Below are positions 1 to 12,052 of a DNA stretch of 64,000 nt, one piece after another. The translations under genes and the position numbers were made by a program. The notes beneath the pieces are model-generated. The model did no database searches and was not told where the DNA came from. It was given only the letters and a program-made list of their open reading frames with translations. Source of the stretch: Tethya wilhelma. Its lineage: Eukaryota; Porifera; Demospongiae; Tethyida; Tethyidae. Numbering within the stretch: the first letter of the stretch is position 1; each line of letters begins with the position of its first letter. The stretch lies in contig CAXIPT010000011.1 of the NCBI GenBank assembly GCA_964030475.1, positions 2,755,938-2,819,937 on the forward strand. The letters are read 5' to 3'.

Positions 1-306
1 ATGTAATCAGAAAACTCACAAAAGTTAAACACAACAAAGCGTTCCTGCTATGGTAGCTATTGTGAAGATGTACAATTTGGGGTACGTTGTAGCTGCTACA
101 GTGCGTGCATGTATATACCTATAACTTAATCATGTAATTTTTAAAGCGAGCTATATCTGTTTTAAAGTGCCCTTGCCAATATGTTTGCCATCAATTTTGA
201 TGCCTTACACATGCTTTACCTCAATCCTTCAAGCTAGGGTTATTTTAGTGGCACTTTATTATTAGAATCTATTAGCTAAGCTCTCTATACCTATGGGTCA
301 TGATTC

Positions 307-514
307 TACTGTATAGTGAGAAAGTTCCGCAGGGTAGTTTTTGCGGATCACAATCCATTAGTGAAAGTTTTTATCTGAGAATTTTTCCTTAATGTATATA
401 TACCTATAGCAATGGGCTGACGCACAGCTCATCCGCAAAAGTTAAATCGCAAAAATGTTTGACTAGAGACATCCGCAAAAATTTGACACTGCGAAACTTC
501 CCCACAAAATGGTA
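307..514. mobile_element. Weak TIR element (TACTGTATAG-type), MITE-like
   Basis: The left end TACTGTATAGTGAGAAAGTTCCGC is partly mirrored at the right end (GCGAAACTTCCCCACAAAATGGTA). The inside carries several inverted copies of TCCGCAAAAA. It resembles the TA-flanked elements at 7,202, 12,053 and 58,135. No coding capacity is seen. The ends are degenerate, so the limits are approximate. Confidence 0.5.
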
Positions 515-529
515 TGATGCGTATACTTA

Positions 530-846
530 TTGAATTCCAAATTGTTACATCAAGTGAAGACATTACTCACATTGGGGAGTAGTAAGGGGAGTTTGGGGGG
601 ATGGCGGGGACCATTGATGGGGATTTATGGACTTGAGGAGAACTGCATGACAAAGACATATTGAATTCCAATCGTTACATCAAGTGAAGACATTACTCAC
701 ATTGGGGAGTAGTAAGGGGAGTTTGGGGGGACGGCGGGGACCATTGATGGGGATTTATGGACTTGAGGAGAACTGCATGACAAAGACATATTGAATTCCA
801 ATTGTTACATCAAGTGAAGACATTACTCACATTGGGGAGTAGTAAG
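530..846. repeat. Tandem repeat, about 130-bp unit, about 2.4 copies
   Basis: Units begin at 530, 661 and 791 with TTGAATTCCAA/TTGAATTCCAATC/TTGAATTCCAATT and run near-identically through a G-rich core (GGGGAGTTTGGGGGGA). The third unit stops inside the unit at about 846. The near-identity of units suggests recent expansion. No ORF spans the units. Confidence 0.9.
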
Positions 847-2628
847 AAACTATGATGCAGACAAGAAAAGATCTTATTAGTATGATCTTTTCTTGAGATC
901 TTGATATCTTATATATACTAGTGAGAAGGAAGATCTTAGTATGATCTTAGTATTTCCATTTGTATAAGAATGTCTGTGCACATCAAGTGACATAAGGTTT
1001 ATGTATAGACTAAGATAATATAAATTAAGTTATAGAAATGCAGGTGTCAGTACTTGTTCTTGATAAAAACTGTCAGAAGAGTTCTGGCTACTCCTAACAT
1101 TGTGTGCATGTAATCTCCACTGTTAATGATGTTTATGTGTGATGATAGGGGAGATGGTCCCTTTACTCCATATACAGCTAAGCCACTTGTGTCTTGCATG
1201 TTCTAGTGTGTCTTGTTCCGAGCGAGCAATGTATAGTCATAATCTGGTAGGTATAAACGTCTACGGGACATATATTATTATGTACCTTTGTCTAGGCAGT
1301 AACTACAGCCATATTCTCCATTAAATTGTTTGAAGTTAAGTGATGCAGCTTTAGCTGGTAAATCAAAAATACAAGACAGTAGTTTTGCTTTCAAAAGCTT
1401 TTCGTCATCTGCTGTAGTAATCTGAATTCCATTTGTGTAGATCTATTGTACCTTGTCCATAATAGGCTCCAAAACAATTGACATTTCTGGCTATACTGGT
1501 CCTACTGCTAGAATCAAATACCTAAGATCCATTCTCATATTCAAAGCTGTACAGGCCAGAATGATTGTCCTGAGTAGTAGAAAAGCAGGTGACAGATTGT
1601 AAAATTGATGATTAAAGTAGTGGTACCCCAAATTTCCCAATTTGCACAAAGAATAAGTCCTGTGTGCTTTGAACAGTTAAAAAACTTGTCTGGCTTGAGT
1701 TGATAATGTTTGCCGTCACATTAAAAAATTCAGGATTCATACCCCCAATGTAAGATAATTGTACGGAATTAAAACACAGTAAAGGGGGAATACTATACTA
1801 AAAAAAACAACTTCCACATTCCCTTGATCAAATACTTCTATTCATTGATGATAACATGATCATACCTGCTCTATAGCTACAGACGTAACGATCATGTTTA
1901 TAATAATACTGAAATGCCCATACATGTATGTAATTTGCCAGTTCACACTTCATCAACCTAACGGATATACTGTGATTACTCATAGATGCTATATTAGGTA
2001 ATATAGTATCTATGGATTACTAGCCTTACTGTATTATGTTGACTTTAATGTCATAATGGTCACTGAAGAAGAACTAAAAGCACGCGTGTCAAGGGTCTGG
2101 ATACTCCAGACTACATCTTTATCCCACTTGATCCTCATGCATTACAGCCTATAGCTATATTCTCACACTCTCACTCATGCATCTTTAAAACTCACCCATT
2201 ATTCTGTATGGTAAATGTCAAACATATCCAAGAAATTCACCATTGCTGAGCTTGCAAAAACGTTGCATTCTATAATCATGTGACATAAGGGTTTGAACAC
2301 GTGAAGGTTCATACTGAGTCAGCAAACAATTTATTTCGAGAATAATGAACCTTAGCCTGGATTGTTCCCAGACCCAATAGCGGGACAAAGCTAAAAGAAC
2401 CGCTACAGCCTACCTGAGGATGAGGCAGTCACTAACTGTAAATCAAAAGTGTATTTGCATAATTCAATCAACTTTAACCAATAATAATTTCAAGATTTTT
2501 TTACTACAAAAATAGCCGGGCACTGGCTTGGCTTATAGGCGAATGATTACTAATTACTGAGCCATTAATAGCTCAAAACTTAGTTTTGTCCACAGACAGA
2601 AACAAATTTTACCAACAAAATGATCACA
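847..2628. other. Non-coding stretch, nothing recognised
   Basis: Only short ORFs without recognisable similarity occur. Around 870-950 there are clustered GATCTTAGTATGATCTT-like words forming local inverted and direct repeats. I see no credible exon, RNA gene or complete mobile element. Confidence 0.5.
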
Positions 2629-3127
2629 AACAAGTATAAAAAACATTAAAAATGTAATGAGACACAGGAGTGACCAAATTGTAAAATGAAAGTGAACAAG
2701 ATGGAATGGTTGCTAGCTAACCTTACACGATGGAGAATTAATTCCTGTGTGCTGCATGGCGTAAATACCATATAATTATATAGATAAAGAGAAATGAGAA
2801 TGAAATCATATATGCATGGGTTGTGGCTAGATAGTCGGCTCCGTAAACTAAAGTTAAATGCATTGTAGTCAATGCTGCTGATTCTAAATAAGAATTTTTA
2901 TCACATTCCATTCATATTTTCGACCAAAATATTATCCATGTACTTAAATTTATTTTTATCTTTATTGTACATAGTACAAACGTTATATCTTACCAACCAC
3001 ACATGCCATTGCAGCACACAGGAATTAATTCTCCACCGTGTAGCAGCCATTTCATCTTGTTCACTTTCTTTGGTCATTCATTCCTAGCTGTGTCTCATTA
3101 CTTTTTTAATGTTTTCTATACTTGTTA
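2629..3127. mobile_element. Fold-back element, family F copy 1
   Basis: The left arm (ACAAGTATAAAAAACATTAA, then a short spacer and AATGTAATGAGACACAGG) is mirrored by the right arm ending at about 3,127. Both arms also carry a GTGAACAAGATGGAATGG-type block. The middle (about 2,760-3,000) is unrelated between copies. Relatives lie at 4,858, 43,548 and 60,241, with a fragment at 51,608. It is non-coding and its mobility is inferred from repetition and symmetry. Confidence 0.7.
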
Positions 3128-3700
3128 GACAATGATTTCACCTGGTCGTCCAGGATAAGAGACGGATTCTCAAGGTTGTCACTAATTGTGTGTGTGTATG
3201 TTTGTGCGTGTGTGTGTGTGTTACATTATATCTTTATCAGTTACTTTTTCTCAAGATTGTCATTATTTTTGTGCTTGTGTAGTCTTTTTTTTTTGCCAAT
3301 TTCAAGGCAACTGTTTCTCGAGGTTTGTGTGTGTATGTGTTAGTGTGTCTTTGAACATGTGTTATATAATATTGAATCTTTATTAATTTCAGAAGAGGAC
3401 AAGGTTCCTCCAACTGTGATTGATCAAGGAAAAGAGACTGTTTCTCAAAGTTGTCATTAATTTTGTGTTTGTATGTGTGTGTCAGTCACAAAAGAGGACT
3501 TGAAGGCCATGACTGCACCGGGTAGTCGAGGAAAAGAGACTGTTTCTCTAGGTCGTCATTTTGTGTTTGTGTGTGTGTGTGTTTCATTAGTCTTGTTTTT
3601 TAATTGCCAATTTCAAACGAGAGTTTGAGAGTCTCACGTAGTCGAGGAAAGCTTCTGTTACTAAGGTTTGTGTGTATATGTCCACCAAAATCTATTCCTT
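3128..3700. repeat. Degenerate direct repeats with TG-rich tracts
   Basis: Variants of GGAAAAGAGACTGTTTCTC followed by GTTGTCAT and a TG-rich run recur at about 3,150, 3,420 and 3,530, with partial copies at 3,240 and 3,310. Spacing is irregular (roughly 100-140 bp). Short ORFs here are products of the TG runs and are not believable genes. Confidence 0.6.
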
Positions 3701-4857
3701 CATACTTTCTACTCAGTGTACTCAAAAAGTTAAGGCAGTTAAGGCACTTAAGGCACTTATTATATACAAACCCTTTGACTATACTTTGTAGTTAGACAAC
3801 TGAACTAAGTACTTCATGCAAATCACGAAAAATTATAGTGGCTCCTCTTTGACCTTTCACTCACAGAAAAGAGAAGGGGAGCCTGCTATCCGAGATCACA
3901 CGCAGATAGAACAGGGTAGTGGAGTGAAAATTGCACGTGGGCATAATGCAACTCTGCCCACATTGTAATGCTTCTTGCCACATGAGGCTAGTATATATGG
4001 CAAAATGAAATGCATGGTAAATTGTGTGTTTTTGTTAGATTGAAATAGTAAGCAGATAGTAAGAGTATTATTTTTAGGTTGGGCATGACTACGGAGTGAA
4101 CTTTGCCAAACAGTATAACTGAACAGACAGAACTAGCTCTACTGACATCCTGGCAACTTAAAGTGTTCGTTTGAGCAGCTCAGATTTTGGTAGTAAGTTA
4201 TATTGTAGACTAATAGATAACAAACTACTAGCGACTACCCTTTGTAAGTTTGAAGCTGCTTGTAGCGCTCAGAGATCGCGAATATTGTTGTCTGTGCAGA
4301 ACCAAGACTCGATGTCGTTTATCAATTTCGGATACCAGGCTCCTTTCCGTGGGTGAATGAATGGTCAAAGGGGAACCTGGGGATGAGTAGGTATGGCCAC
4401 ACTAGAAAATACTTTTAATGCTAACGCTCATTGAAGCTAACGCTCATTGAATAGGTCCAATTGTTTGCTTACAAGTAGGTCTCATATAATATATGGGTAC
4501 CCATTAATCTTCTGTAAGATAAATTATAACCAATACCCATATATAATTAGGTGTGCAATATTTAGAAATTGGCATGCTTCTCTCTGTATCTGTCCAAATA
4601 ATATTTTCCTGGAACCAAATTTCCAGGCTAATTCAAAATTTTAGTGACTACACATTCTGAAACCCTTTTCAATATTTTTAATTAAAAATATGATCTTCCT
4701 CACCCCAAAAGGTCACATGATACTGACACTTGTAGATGTTATGCATCTTTGGTCAAATAATAAATATAAATTAAAGTTGGTGAGTACACAATATTCCATA
4801 AAATGTACATTGACTATTTCAAAAGTTTACTAGCAATCACCAACCTTTGACATAATT
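3701..4857. other. Non-coding stretch with element-end fragments
   Basis: Words like TTTGACCTTTCACTCACAG near 3,850 and GGTCAAAGGGGAACCTGGGG near 4,355 recur in inverted orientation elsewhere (16,760; 57,580) and look like ends of a dispersed short element. No gene is visible. Confidence 0.45.
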
Positions 4858-5170
4858 ACAAGTAAAAAAAAACATTGGAAATGTAATGAGACACAGGAAT
4901 GGCTAAATCGTAAAAAGAACGCAAACAAGATGGAATTGCTGTTAGAGTGTGTGCAGAATTCTTCCTGTATCAAGATGGAATGGCTTTTAGTGTGTGTGCA
5001 GAATTCTTCCTGTATGGGCTGCATTTAATAATCTCCTTATTGAGTCTCTCATTTTGCCCACAGGAAGAATTCCTTACACACTCTAACAGCCATTCCATCT
5101 TGTTTGCGTTCTTTTTACGATTTAGCCATTCCTGTGTCTCATTACATTTCCAATGTTTTTTTTACTTGTT
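4858..5170. mobile_element. Fold-back element, family F copy 2
   Basis: Long inverted arms: ACAAGTAAAAAAAAACATTG at the left mirrors CAATGTTTTTTTTACTTGTT at the right. The arms extend inward through GAGACACAGGAATGGCTAAA and GCAAACAAGATGGAAT. This is the most symmetric copy of the family. The ORFs on both strands inside it mirror each other and are artefacts of the palindrome. Confidence 0.8.
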
Positions 5171-5458
5171 TGTTCTCATTTTCCCATAATTCTACAAATC
5201 ACATTTGAGTTGGTATGTGTAGCTAGCTACTAAGCTAGTAGTCTGGCAAGCCAGACTACTGAACGGTGGGCTGCTGAGTAAGTTGTGTAGCCTGCTTGAT
5301 ACTGAAGTGAAACACACATCTCCACATCTTAGTCATTGGAGGCAGGAGCTGTATCACTTGCCTTTCTATATGTTATGATAATCAAAGTCCTGATTTATCT
5401 CTTAAGAAGAGCAAGAGCATTCAGGTATCACAAAATAGTTCCAGGCAACTTGCATTTA
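5171..5458. other. Short non-coding interval
   Basis: Nothing is recognised apart from a small inverted repeat at about 5,235-5,260 (TAGTCTGGCA..CCAGACTA). Confidence 0.4.
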
Positions 5459-6990
5459 ATTCCAAATAACGCACACTTTTGTGTGTGGAAAAAGTCGTCA
5501 ATTCGAATTTTCTAGAAGCTATGCATGAGTGTAGAAATTAACGGGGGCCATATAGAGGAGGCGCTTTTCGCCTTGTAACTAGCTACTCAATTAGAGGCGC
5601 TAAAAACCGATGGCAAAAGCGACTGTCCCAGAAGAAACCAAGTTCATTCGTTCAAGTTCTAAAAGTGAATAGTCTCTGAGAAAAGTTGAGCCAAGATAGA
5701 AGAAGAAGAAGAAGATGAAGAAATTTGGAAGTTTGGCATGTTTGTGTTTGTTATGGTTTTAGGCTATGTTTTTGGGCTCATTAGAAAGAGAAAGAGCTAA
5801 ATAGTAGCTTAAGAAGCCTTTTAGTGCTAAGCACTTAGTTATTGCAGAGTTATTTGCGTGAATATTTGTACTGAGCTAATGGGCCATCCGTGCCATTCAT
5901 GTGTACCCAGTACTACCGTAACTCAAATGCACTTATAATTCATTTAGCTTGGAGCCTCAGCATTTCAGGCCTGGGTCAGTCATTTACCTTAGCTCAAGAT
6001 TGCAATATCTTCGTAACAACAAATTAACCTTTTTCCATGAATCTGAAAACTCAAATTGCCTGGACTAATATTGACCAAATGATATGCAAATATGATCAGT
6101 AAACTTCAACATGTTTAATGCTTTATAAAAAGCTGCAGTCCAGTGCGTATTGCAATTGTATTGCAAGTTAAAACCCTTGCGTAATCGACGTGAAGTCACT
6201 CGGGCAACACTCTTGTACCGTTTGACGGAGATTCTACGCTTGTTCCTGGCAACACACAGTTGTATCACAGTACCATAGGAAAAGGAAGTGTTATATGTTT
6301 CTTTTAGATGTTCTCTGATATGACTGTATGTTGCCTTTTGCTTTACCTTGGTATTGCCGTCAAATGTTAGAATGCCAGTTCTTCTCCAAGAATCTGCTCC
6401 AACATTACAATCTTGCACAAACTTTTCTATCACATTTCCGATGTCTGGGTACTTGTCAATAATAGATTGTGTATGTTTGGAAATCTCTTTTCTGCGATTT
6501 TCTTTGCTATTCTGCATCGGACACGGCTTGAGGGTTTCTATTTTTTTACGAACAGCTCTTCTTCTGTCCACATAACTCTGGTCTGGGTCATCACTCTCTG
6601 AATTAGTTACTATTTCTCTTTTCAATTCAGCAATATACTTCATCTTTCAAGATTTTTTATACATATTAGCTCTGCTACAGAGGAGGTTGCAAGTGTATAA
6701 TTAGAGATTACGTGCATAATGTTCATTTGTTAGAAATTTACTTAGTCAGCAAACAATTTTTCTCCATGTACTGTGCGTATATACAATGTTGCAGGAGCAA
6801 AAAATGTTATCCTGTGATCAGCCTATTTACAAGTGCTGGCATTTTTGGTGCACATATTCCCAGTACGGTGGTCCTGGCTACATAGGAATAGCCTATCAAA
6901 TATTTATGCAACTATAAAGCTTCTAAAGCTAATTTTTAAGCTTATTCTCTTTCTAAAAACATTGTCTAAAACCACTGCTAAATATAACAC
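5459..6990 (-). mobile_element. Inverted-repeat DNA element, family K copy 1
   Basis: The terminal block at about 5,860-5,925 (GTGCCATTC..GTACCCAGTACTACC) is mirrored at about 6,860-6,900 (ATTCCCAGTACGGTGGTCCT). The same two ends occur around 41,448-43,440 in a second copy. The outer left tip TTCCAAATAACG at 5,459 matches the far end of copy 2. The right outer tip has decayed, so the limit is approximate. It carries the minus-strand ORF at 6,065-6,643. The class of transposon is not recognised. Confidence 0.6.
6065..6643 (-). CDS. Unrecognised 192-aa ORF of element family K
   Basis: The ORF starts at an ATG at 6,643 and runs uninterrupted to 6,065. The N-terminal half is basic and polar (RRRAVRKKIETLKP near residues 27-40). 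The middle has a compact conserved-looking block around DSWRRTGILTFDGNTK (residues 83-98), followed by HIREHLKETYNTSFSYGT and a basic stretch RRLRKGF near 150. It ends with THWTAAFYKAL, suggesting truncation of a longer protein. I recall similar uncharacterised proteins in invertebrate genomes but cannot name the family. No DDE triad, zinc finger or signal peptide is visible. It sits between the inverted ends of the element, so a transposon-encoded role is the simplest inference. Confidence 0.5.
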   Translation of the reverse strand: MKYIAELKREIVTNSESDDPDQSYVDRRRAVRKKIETLKPCPMQNSKENRRKEISKHTQSIIDKYPDIGNVIEKFVQDCNVGADSWRRTGILTFDGNTKVKQKATYSHIREHLKETYNTSFSYGTVIQLCVARNKRRISVKRYKSVARVTSRRLRKGFNLQYNCNTHWTAAFYKALNMLKFTDHICISFGQY

Positions 6991-7201
6991 AACAAAATTT
7001 TAAACTGATGTTAATACCATTGTCTTCTCCTCAAGGGGGTACTGATCAATATTAGTACCATGGTTTCTTCGTCATTCTGAAGGGGAGGGAGAAAAGGGGA
7101 GAAAGAGAAACAAGGAAAATGAAAAGAAAAAAAAGAGAGNACACTCTATCACACTGATTCACACTCCCACATAACTTGGGGATGCTGCTTTTAATGGTAC
7201 A

Positions 7202-7414
7202 TACCGTAGAGCCAGAAATCATGTTTGTCGAGGAAAATTTTTGTGAATTTCGCGGTTTGGCAGCTTTCCGCGAAAATTTTTCCCCACGAAATTTGCAAGG
7301 TATGAGGTCGTCACGTAATGTTGAGACACAATCCACGAAAATTTTGCCTGCGAATTTCTATTCAAAACTAATACACAAAAATTTTCCCCCACGAAAAATT
7401 CCTGCTATACAGTA
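7202..7414. mobile_element. TA-flanked TIR element (TACCGTAGAGCC type)
   Basis: Left end TACCGTAGAGCCAGAAAT, right end CCTGCTATACAGTA. The interior is rich in CGAAAATTTT / AAAATTTTCG words in both orientations. Size (213 bp) and ends match the elements at 12,053 and 58,135. TA at both extremities suits a Tc1/mariner-type TA target, inferred from the ends only. Confidence 0.65.
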
Positions 7415-10400
7415 TTCTAATACTGGGTAATTGCTCAGTTGGGAAAACATTAAGTAAAATGATTGGGGAACAAATACACCTAATAAAATTGTTGTATGGC
7501 CATCCTCCATATATTTCATTACCTGCATGCTTCCCTAGCTGTGTTGTTGATATTATGGAAGGTCATTTTTGACATACCCTGAATCTGCAACATAAATAGC
7601 TCCTTCCACCAGCTTTGTTTTCTGTGAACGTTATAACAAGCTAGTCTGTGGTTTGATAATGCTATTACTCCACCATACATCTTCCTGTGTTCTTAAGGTT
7701 CCGGGATACAGGCAAATTAATTGCAAGACCGCACTGCACATGCATTATTCAGTAGTTAGCAAAAGTCGCTCATTGCACAGTGCTGAGATTTTACACACTA
7801 GTTCAGCTATAATTTATACTACTCACAAATTTAGTGGAGTGAATCAAGGCAGACACGCAGAAATACAACTGTAATTGTGAGGGTCTAGCGAAGCTTCCTT
7901 ACTTGGAAAATAATTATGGTTTAAGTTTGTTGATTCACGACTTATGCTGAGGGTGTGGTCTGCTCACTGTAAAAGTGTTTTGTTCATTTTACAAAGTAGT
8001 ATTCCACAAAAACTCTTATTCGACAGTCCCTAGTCAGTATAATAAACAAGCTCTGAAAGCACTAAATCAAAGATGAACTGACCTATCTATGTCTATATAT
8101 GCATGTTTGACATCGAAATTTTTATGTCCATTTCTCCGTTATTTTGATCTAAACTGATACTGATTTTGATGAAAAAATTTCTTTTCGTTTAATTAAAATA
8201 CAAACGGTATCCTGGTAACTTAAAGAAAATGAGTGTTGAGTTATAATGTCTAACATTAGAATAAAGTTGTCCATGGCTTTTGATGCCACCACATCTAGAT
8301 GCTGCATTATTATCAATCCTATCTAACTATTCCTTTGATGGAAAGCTATATCTCTGATTTTTCTGAAAATATTTTCAGACACAATTGAATTGTCTTCAAT
8401 TTTAGTATATTTATTATTAGTGATTTGTACGTAATTATAGTCTTTGAACTCCAATATAATATAGTCAGTACTATGTATTCTTATTGGTCCACTATTGTAC
8501 TTTCTCAGCACAACCTTCTCATTGCCTTGTTCGTTTAAATTCATTAGTTGAGTAGTGCACCAGTTGCACAATAAGTTTTGTTTGCATTCATAGGTTGTTT
8601 GTTCGAAGTCTAACTCGAAAATCTTAGTTTGACATGTTTTTAGTGGTTACCTGCATTGCCACATGCAAGTAAATTCAATAGCACTTTTGAAGAACCTGTT
8701 CTACTGTATATAAAGGATAGTCCTGATATATATTTCTGAATAATTCAAAGAACAAACCTGGGTGTTCAATGGCAGTATTGTTTGATTCAGATGTTTACTG
8801 TATTATTAATTTCTATTTTACTGCTACATTTGTGGCACTTAAGTATCTACTTGGACTTCTATCCACCGATAAGGGGAATCTGGTTCACGTTAAAAGGTAT
8901 ATTGCATACGGTATATCAACTTACCAGGTTGGAAATAATTGACAAACTTTCAATGTAGGCAGTTAGTACCTCATTTGGGAAAGTCCTTGTTTACAAGATA
9001 TAATGTAAGTATGGATTCTATGATCAGTCTTTTGCTTGTACCACATCTAACTGAACCAACTAGAGTAGAAACTCTATGTATTTGAATACCTCGGGGCACA
9101 GGCTATTCTCCAGCATTAGGAAAGCTAAAAATTTTTTGGTAACTGAAGCGATAAAATTACGTTTGTTCTTGCAGCTATAGCATTAGCTATGATAGTTTTA
9201 CTAGCTCTTTTGCACCTCAGAACACTGGTAGATTGTATTTTTTCCAATCAAACTTGAATAATGGTGGCTGTGTGCATGTTTACCTAAGCCTTAAGCTTGA
9301 AAAGATGGCGGAATCCGTTCGGATTTGTTCTAATTGACTGAAATTTGACCTTGCAGCTCTGTTCAGATAATTGCGAGTTCAAAAATCAAAGCTCTACTGT
9401 TTTATTTTCTGTTTTTCAGTGGGGGGGGGGGGGGTTAAGTTAAAAGCAAGACACCGTATGAATCAATGTGGCCTGTTGACCCTTCAGTATGATGTTAAGA
9501 GAGGTCAGTGTCCATTGTCTCACACACACCACCACTTTATAGCACTAGTCAGTGTTGTTAGTCTCACACATGCCACCACTCTCTCCGCAATGCTGTGTTT
9601 GAATCTAGCCCCGCTCCTAGTCTCAGTGATCCTCTCTGTAGCGTGATAGATTACAATCAGACTGCAATAAGCTAAATCAGTTTATTTTATAGCAAAGGTA
9701 TAAAGGCCACTCGTACAATGCCTGCTAAGATAAAGGTTGACCCTGTTGTTATAAAAGTATAATTTTCTGCTCTAAACTGACCTTGCCTCACCTAAATTAT
9801 TGCTAATCAACAACATAGCCCTTATAATGAACTACCGTAATTTGACTAATATTCAGATTGAGAAAATTTTCGTACACATTACCATATAATGCTAAATAAA
9901 ATTAAATACTTGAAATTTTGACGACCCATTTCCAATATTAATGCAGGCGCTACACAAGTACAAAAGGAGAACACACGAAAATTTAACATAATATTTTCAA
10001 CACAAAAATATCTTAAATTATGGTATGTCTGTATTATTTGTGGCTATCAATTATCACAACCCACAAATGTTTGGAATTGTGCAAGCTGTGGGCAAATTTT
10101 CCCTATGTGTTCTGCACCAAATTTATGGTGCTTACCTCTAGTACTGGTAATACCACTGACTTTCGATCTGTGTATTGAAATACTATTATATACAAACATA
10201 TCAGGTCACTTATTTATAGCACATACACTAGAACAGATTCATATCTATAGCAGAAAGGATTTTTGATTATCATTAAAAAGAACAAGAATCCTGCTTCACA
10301 ATTGTGTTGTTTGTGGTATGTGCACTAACAAATTGTCTACCTGGTATGAAATGGATTTTCAACCAGTAAACAGTTGTAAATTCAAGGTTGTTACTATCAA

Positions 10401-10498
10401 CTAGCTTTGGAATTCTTTATAATAATATAGCATGCAATCAAATTCAATGGACACAGTGTCTTTTCTGGAGCAATAAATAAATGTGGTTTCAATTTCAG
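7415..10498. other. 3 kb with no recognisable gene
   Basis: Only short ORFs without family resemblance occur. A 14-base G run lies at about 9,420-9,434. Many short A/T runs are present. I see no splice-framed exon or complete mobile element. Confidence 0.5.
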
Positions 10499-10733
10499 TG
10501 TAGTGTACCCCATTAGTAATTGTCATGCTATGTATTATTAAGTAATTTGTATCTCGTGATCTTAAGTCTATCTCGTGTACTTGTGTTCTTTTTGGCTGAT
10601 AAAAAGTTGTTGTCTGTCTTGTTCATCGGCGGCGATCGGCGCTAGAATCTTAATATAGTCAGTTTTAACACCTACTGGTAAGCTTTATAAGCTACCCTTT
10701 TGCCCTGGTTAACCACAACCACCAGGCGTCACA
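10499..10733 (+). repeat. 5' LTR of the 10.5-kb element
   Basis: Begins TGTAGTGTACCCC, ends GGCGTCACA, and pairs with the LTR at 11,749-11,978. It has a 6-bp insertion (CACAAC) near its 3' end that the partner lacks. Confidence 0.9.
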
Positions 10734-10778
10734 ATTAGTGACCCTGCCAGGATCAATAGTGACCGTGATTGTTGACTG

Positions 10779-11549
10779 ATGTCCCGCCGTGAAGTGAAGG
10801 GACTAGGACAAGAGAAGCTGAACTACGTGAACACTCAGTCGAGGTTACGCTCTGGGAAAAGCAGAGTCACGAACCCTCCGCTGGCAATGATATCAGGAGA
10901 TGAACTTGAACGTGTGAGTACTGTCCGGACTGAGAGTCAAGAGCAGACCATGGAGACACTGAGAGTCGAGCTGGAGTGCCTTCGTTCCAATTTACGAGAG
11001 AAGGACAACGAGTTGTGCAGGCTGAAGGAAGTAGCAACCAGTGCACAGACCGAGCTGGCTAAGTCTCAGGAGGTGGCTGCTGAGAGACTCAAGGAAATGG
11101 AGAAGTTTCAAAGGACTCAAGTGGAGCTTGTTAAAGCTCAAGAGACGTCAGCACTGAGAGTTTCCGACCTACAACAAGAACTCGAGCGAAGCGAGATGAG
11201 AGGTGAACTCCAGATGTTACGTGCCTTGGAGAGCCCCAGAGGGTGTTGGAGAAGGAGGAGGTATCAAGGAAAGGCATGGAAGCTGGCTCGCCCTTTCCAT
11301 GGTCCCTATCGAGTTGTAAACGTGACTCAAACCAATGCTGAAGTTCGACTGGTGAACCGGCCAGAGGAGCCGTCTGTATTCGTGCACCTGGACAGAATTC
11401 GTCTTTGTCACCCTGAACAAGATGATGCTGTCTGGTCTCGACGTAAGCAGAAGAGAGCCCGCGAGGTTCCTGATCCCAAGCCTGCTGTAGCTATGAAGCC
11501 CTACACTGGTCCAGTTACTCGCTCACGCTCAAAGGCAAGCACCGATTGA
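10779..11549 (+). CDS. Fused gag-like / integrase C-terminal ORF, 256 aa
   Basis: Single uninterrupted ORF of a non-autonomous LTR element, starting at an ATG about 45 bp after the 5' LTR. Residues 1-45 are basic. Residues 50-145 form a heptad-rich coiled coil (LRVELECLRSNLREKDNEL and following), as in gag-like assembly proteins. From about residue 160 the sequence switches to the tail of Ty3/Gypsy integrases: KLARPFHGPYRVVNV, then VHLDRIRLCHPE, the chromatin-proximal C-terminal region that follows the integrase core. The junction lies near residue 150 and preserves the frame. Whether the fused product is made or functional is unknown; a purely mechanical deletion that stayed in frame by chance is possible. 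Confidence 0.75.
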   Translation: MSRREVKGLGQEKLNYVNTQSRLRSGKSRVTNPPLAMISGDELERVSTVRTESQEQTMETLRVELECLRSNLREKDNELCRLKEVATSAQTELAKSQEVAAERLKEMEKFQRTQVELVKAQETSALRVSDLQQELERSEMRGELQMLRALESPRGCWRRRRYQGKAWKLARPFHGPYRVVNVTQTNAEVRLVNRPEEPSVFVHLDRIRLCHPEQDDAVWSRRKQKRAREVPDPKPAVAMKPYTGPVTRSRSKASTD

Positions 11550-11748
11550 ATGCTGTACCGTGAGTTAAATTCAGAACTGAACATTGTAATATTATTAAAC
11601 TGAACTTGTAAGATGGAACAAATTGTGTATGTGATTACATATTATTTGATGTGTTAGGAACTTGAATGCTGTAGCTTAGCTTTGAACTGATTTTCATTGT
11701 TTTTGTGACCGTGAGTCGAGGACGATCTCTCAGCTTAGTGGGGGGAAT

Positions 11749-11978
11749 TGTAGTGTACCCCATTACTAATTGTCCTGCTATGTATTATTACGTAATTTGT
11801 ATCTCGTGATTTTAAGTCTATCTCGTGTACTTGTGTTCTTTTTGGCTAAATAAAAAGTTGTTGTCTGTCTTGTTCATCGGCGGCAATCGGCGCTCGAACC
11901 TGAATATAGTCAGTTTTAACACCTACTGGCAAGCTTCATAAGCTACCCTTCTGCCCTGGTTAACCACCAGGCGTCACA
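11749..11978 (+). repeat. 3' LTR of the 10.5-kb element
   Basis: Same ends as the 5' LTR. It follows a purine-rich tract and is followed directly by the TCAG target duplication. Confidence 0.9.
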
Positions 11979-12052
11979 TCAGCTTTCTCTGCATCCATTG
12001 ACGCACAAGCTAGAAATGTACCACATAATAATATTGCCAAAATTGCATGTAA

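Larger units (their letters stand above)
10499..11978 (+). mobile_element. Complete short Gypsy-type LTR element with internal deletion
   Basis: Two LTRs (235 and 230 bp) both run from TGTAGTGTACCCC to CAGGCGTCACA. They differ by about a dozen substitutions plus a 6-bp and a 1-bp indel. The element is flanked by a 4-bp target duplication TCAG (10,495-10,498 and 11,979-11,982). A primer-binding-site-like stretch follows the 5' LTR and a purine tract (GTGGGGGGAA) precedes the 3' LTR. The interior is only about 1 kb, so protease, RT, RNase H and the integrase core are missing. It would depend on a full-length relative. Confidence 0.92.

Noticed and set aside
3122..3386. Plus-strand ORFs of 66-73 aa rich in Cys and Val
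   Set aside because: They arise from TG-rich repeats (GTGTGTG reads VCVCV) in two frames at once; no domain or splice context.
4830..5189. Two ORFs, on opposite strands, with near-identical protein text
   Set aside because: They mirror each other because the locus is a fold-back repeat; not genes.
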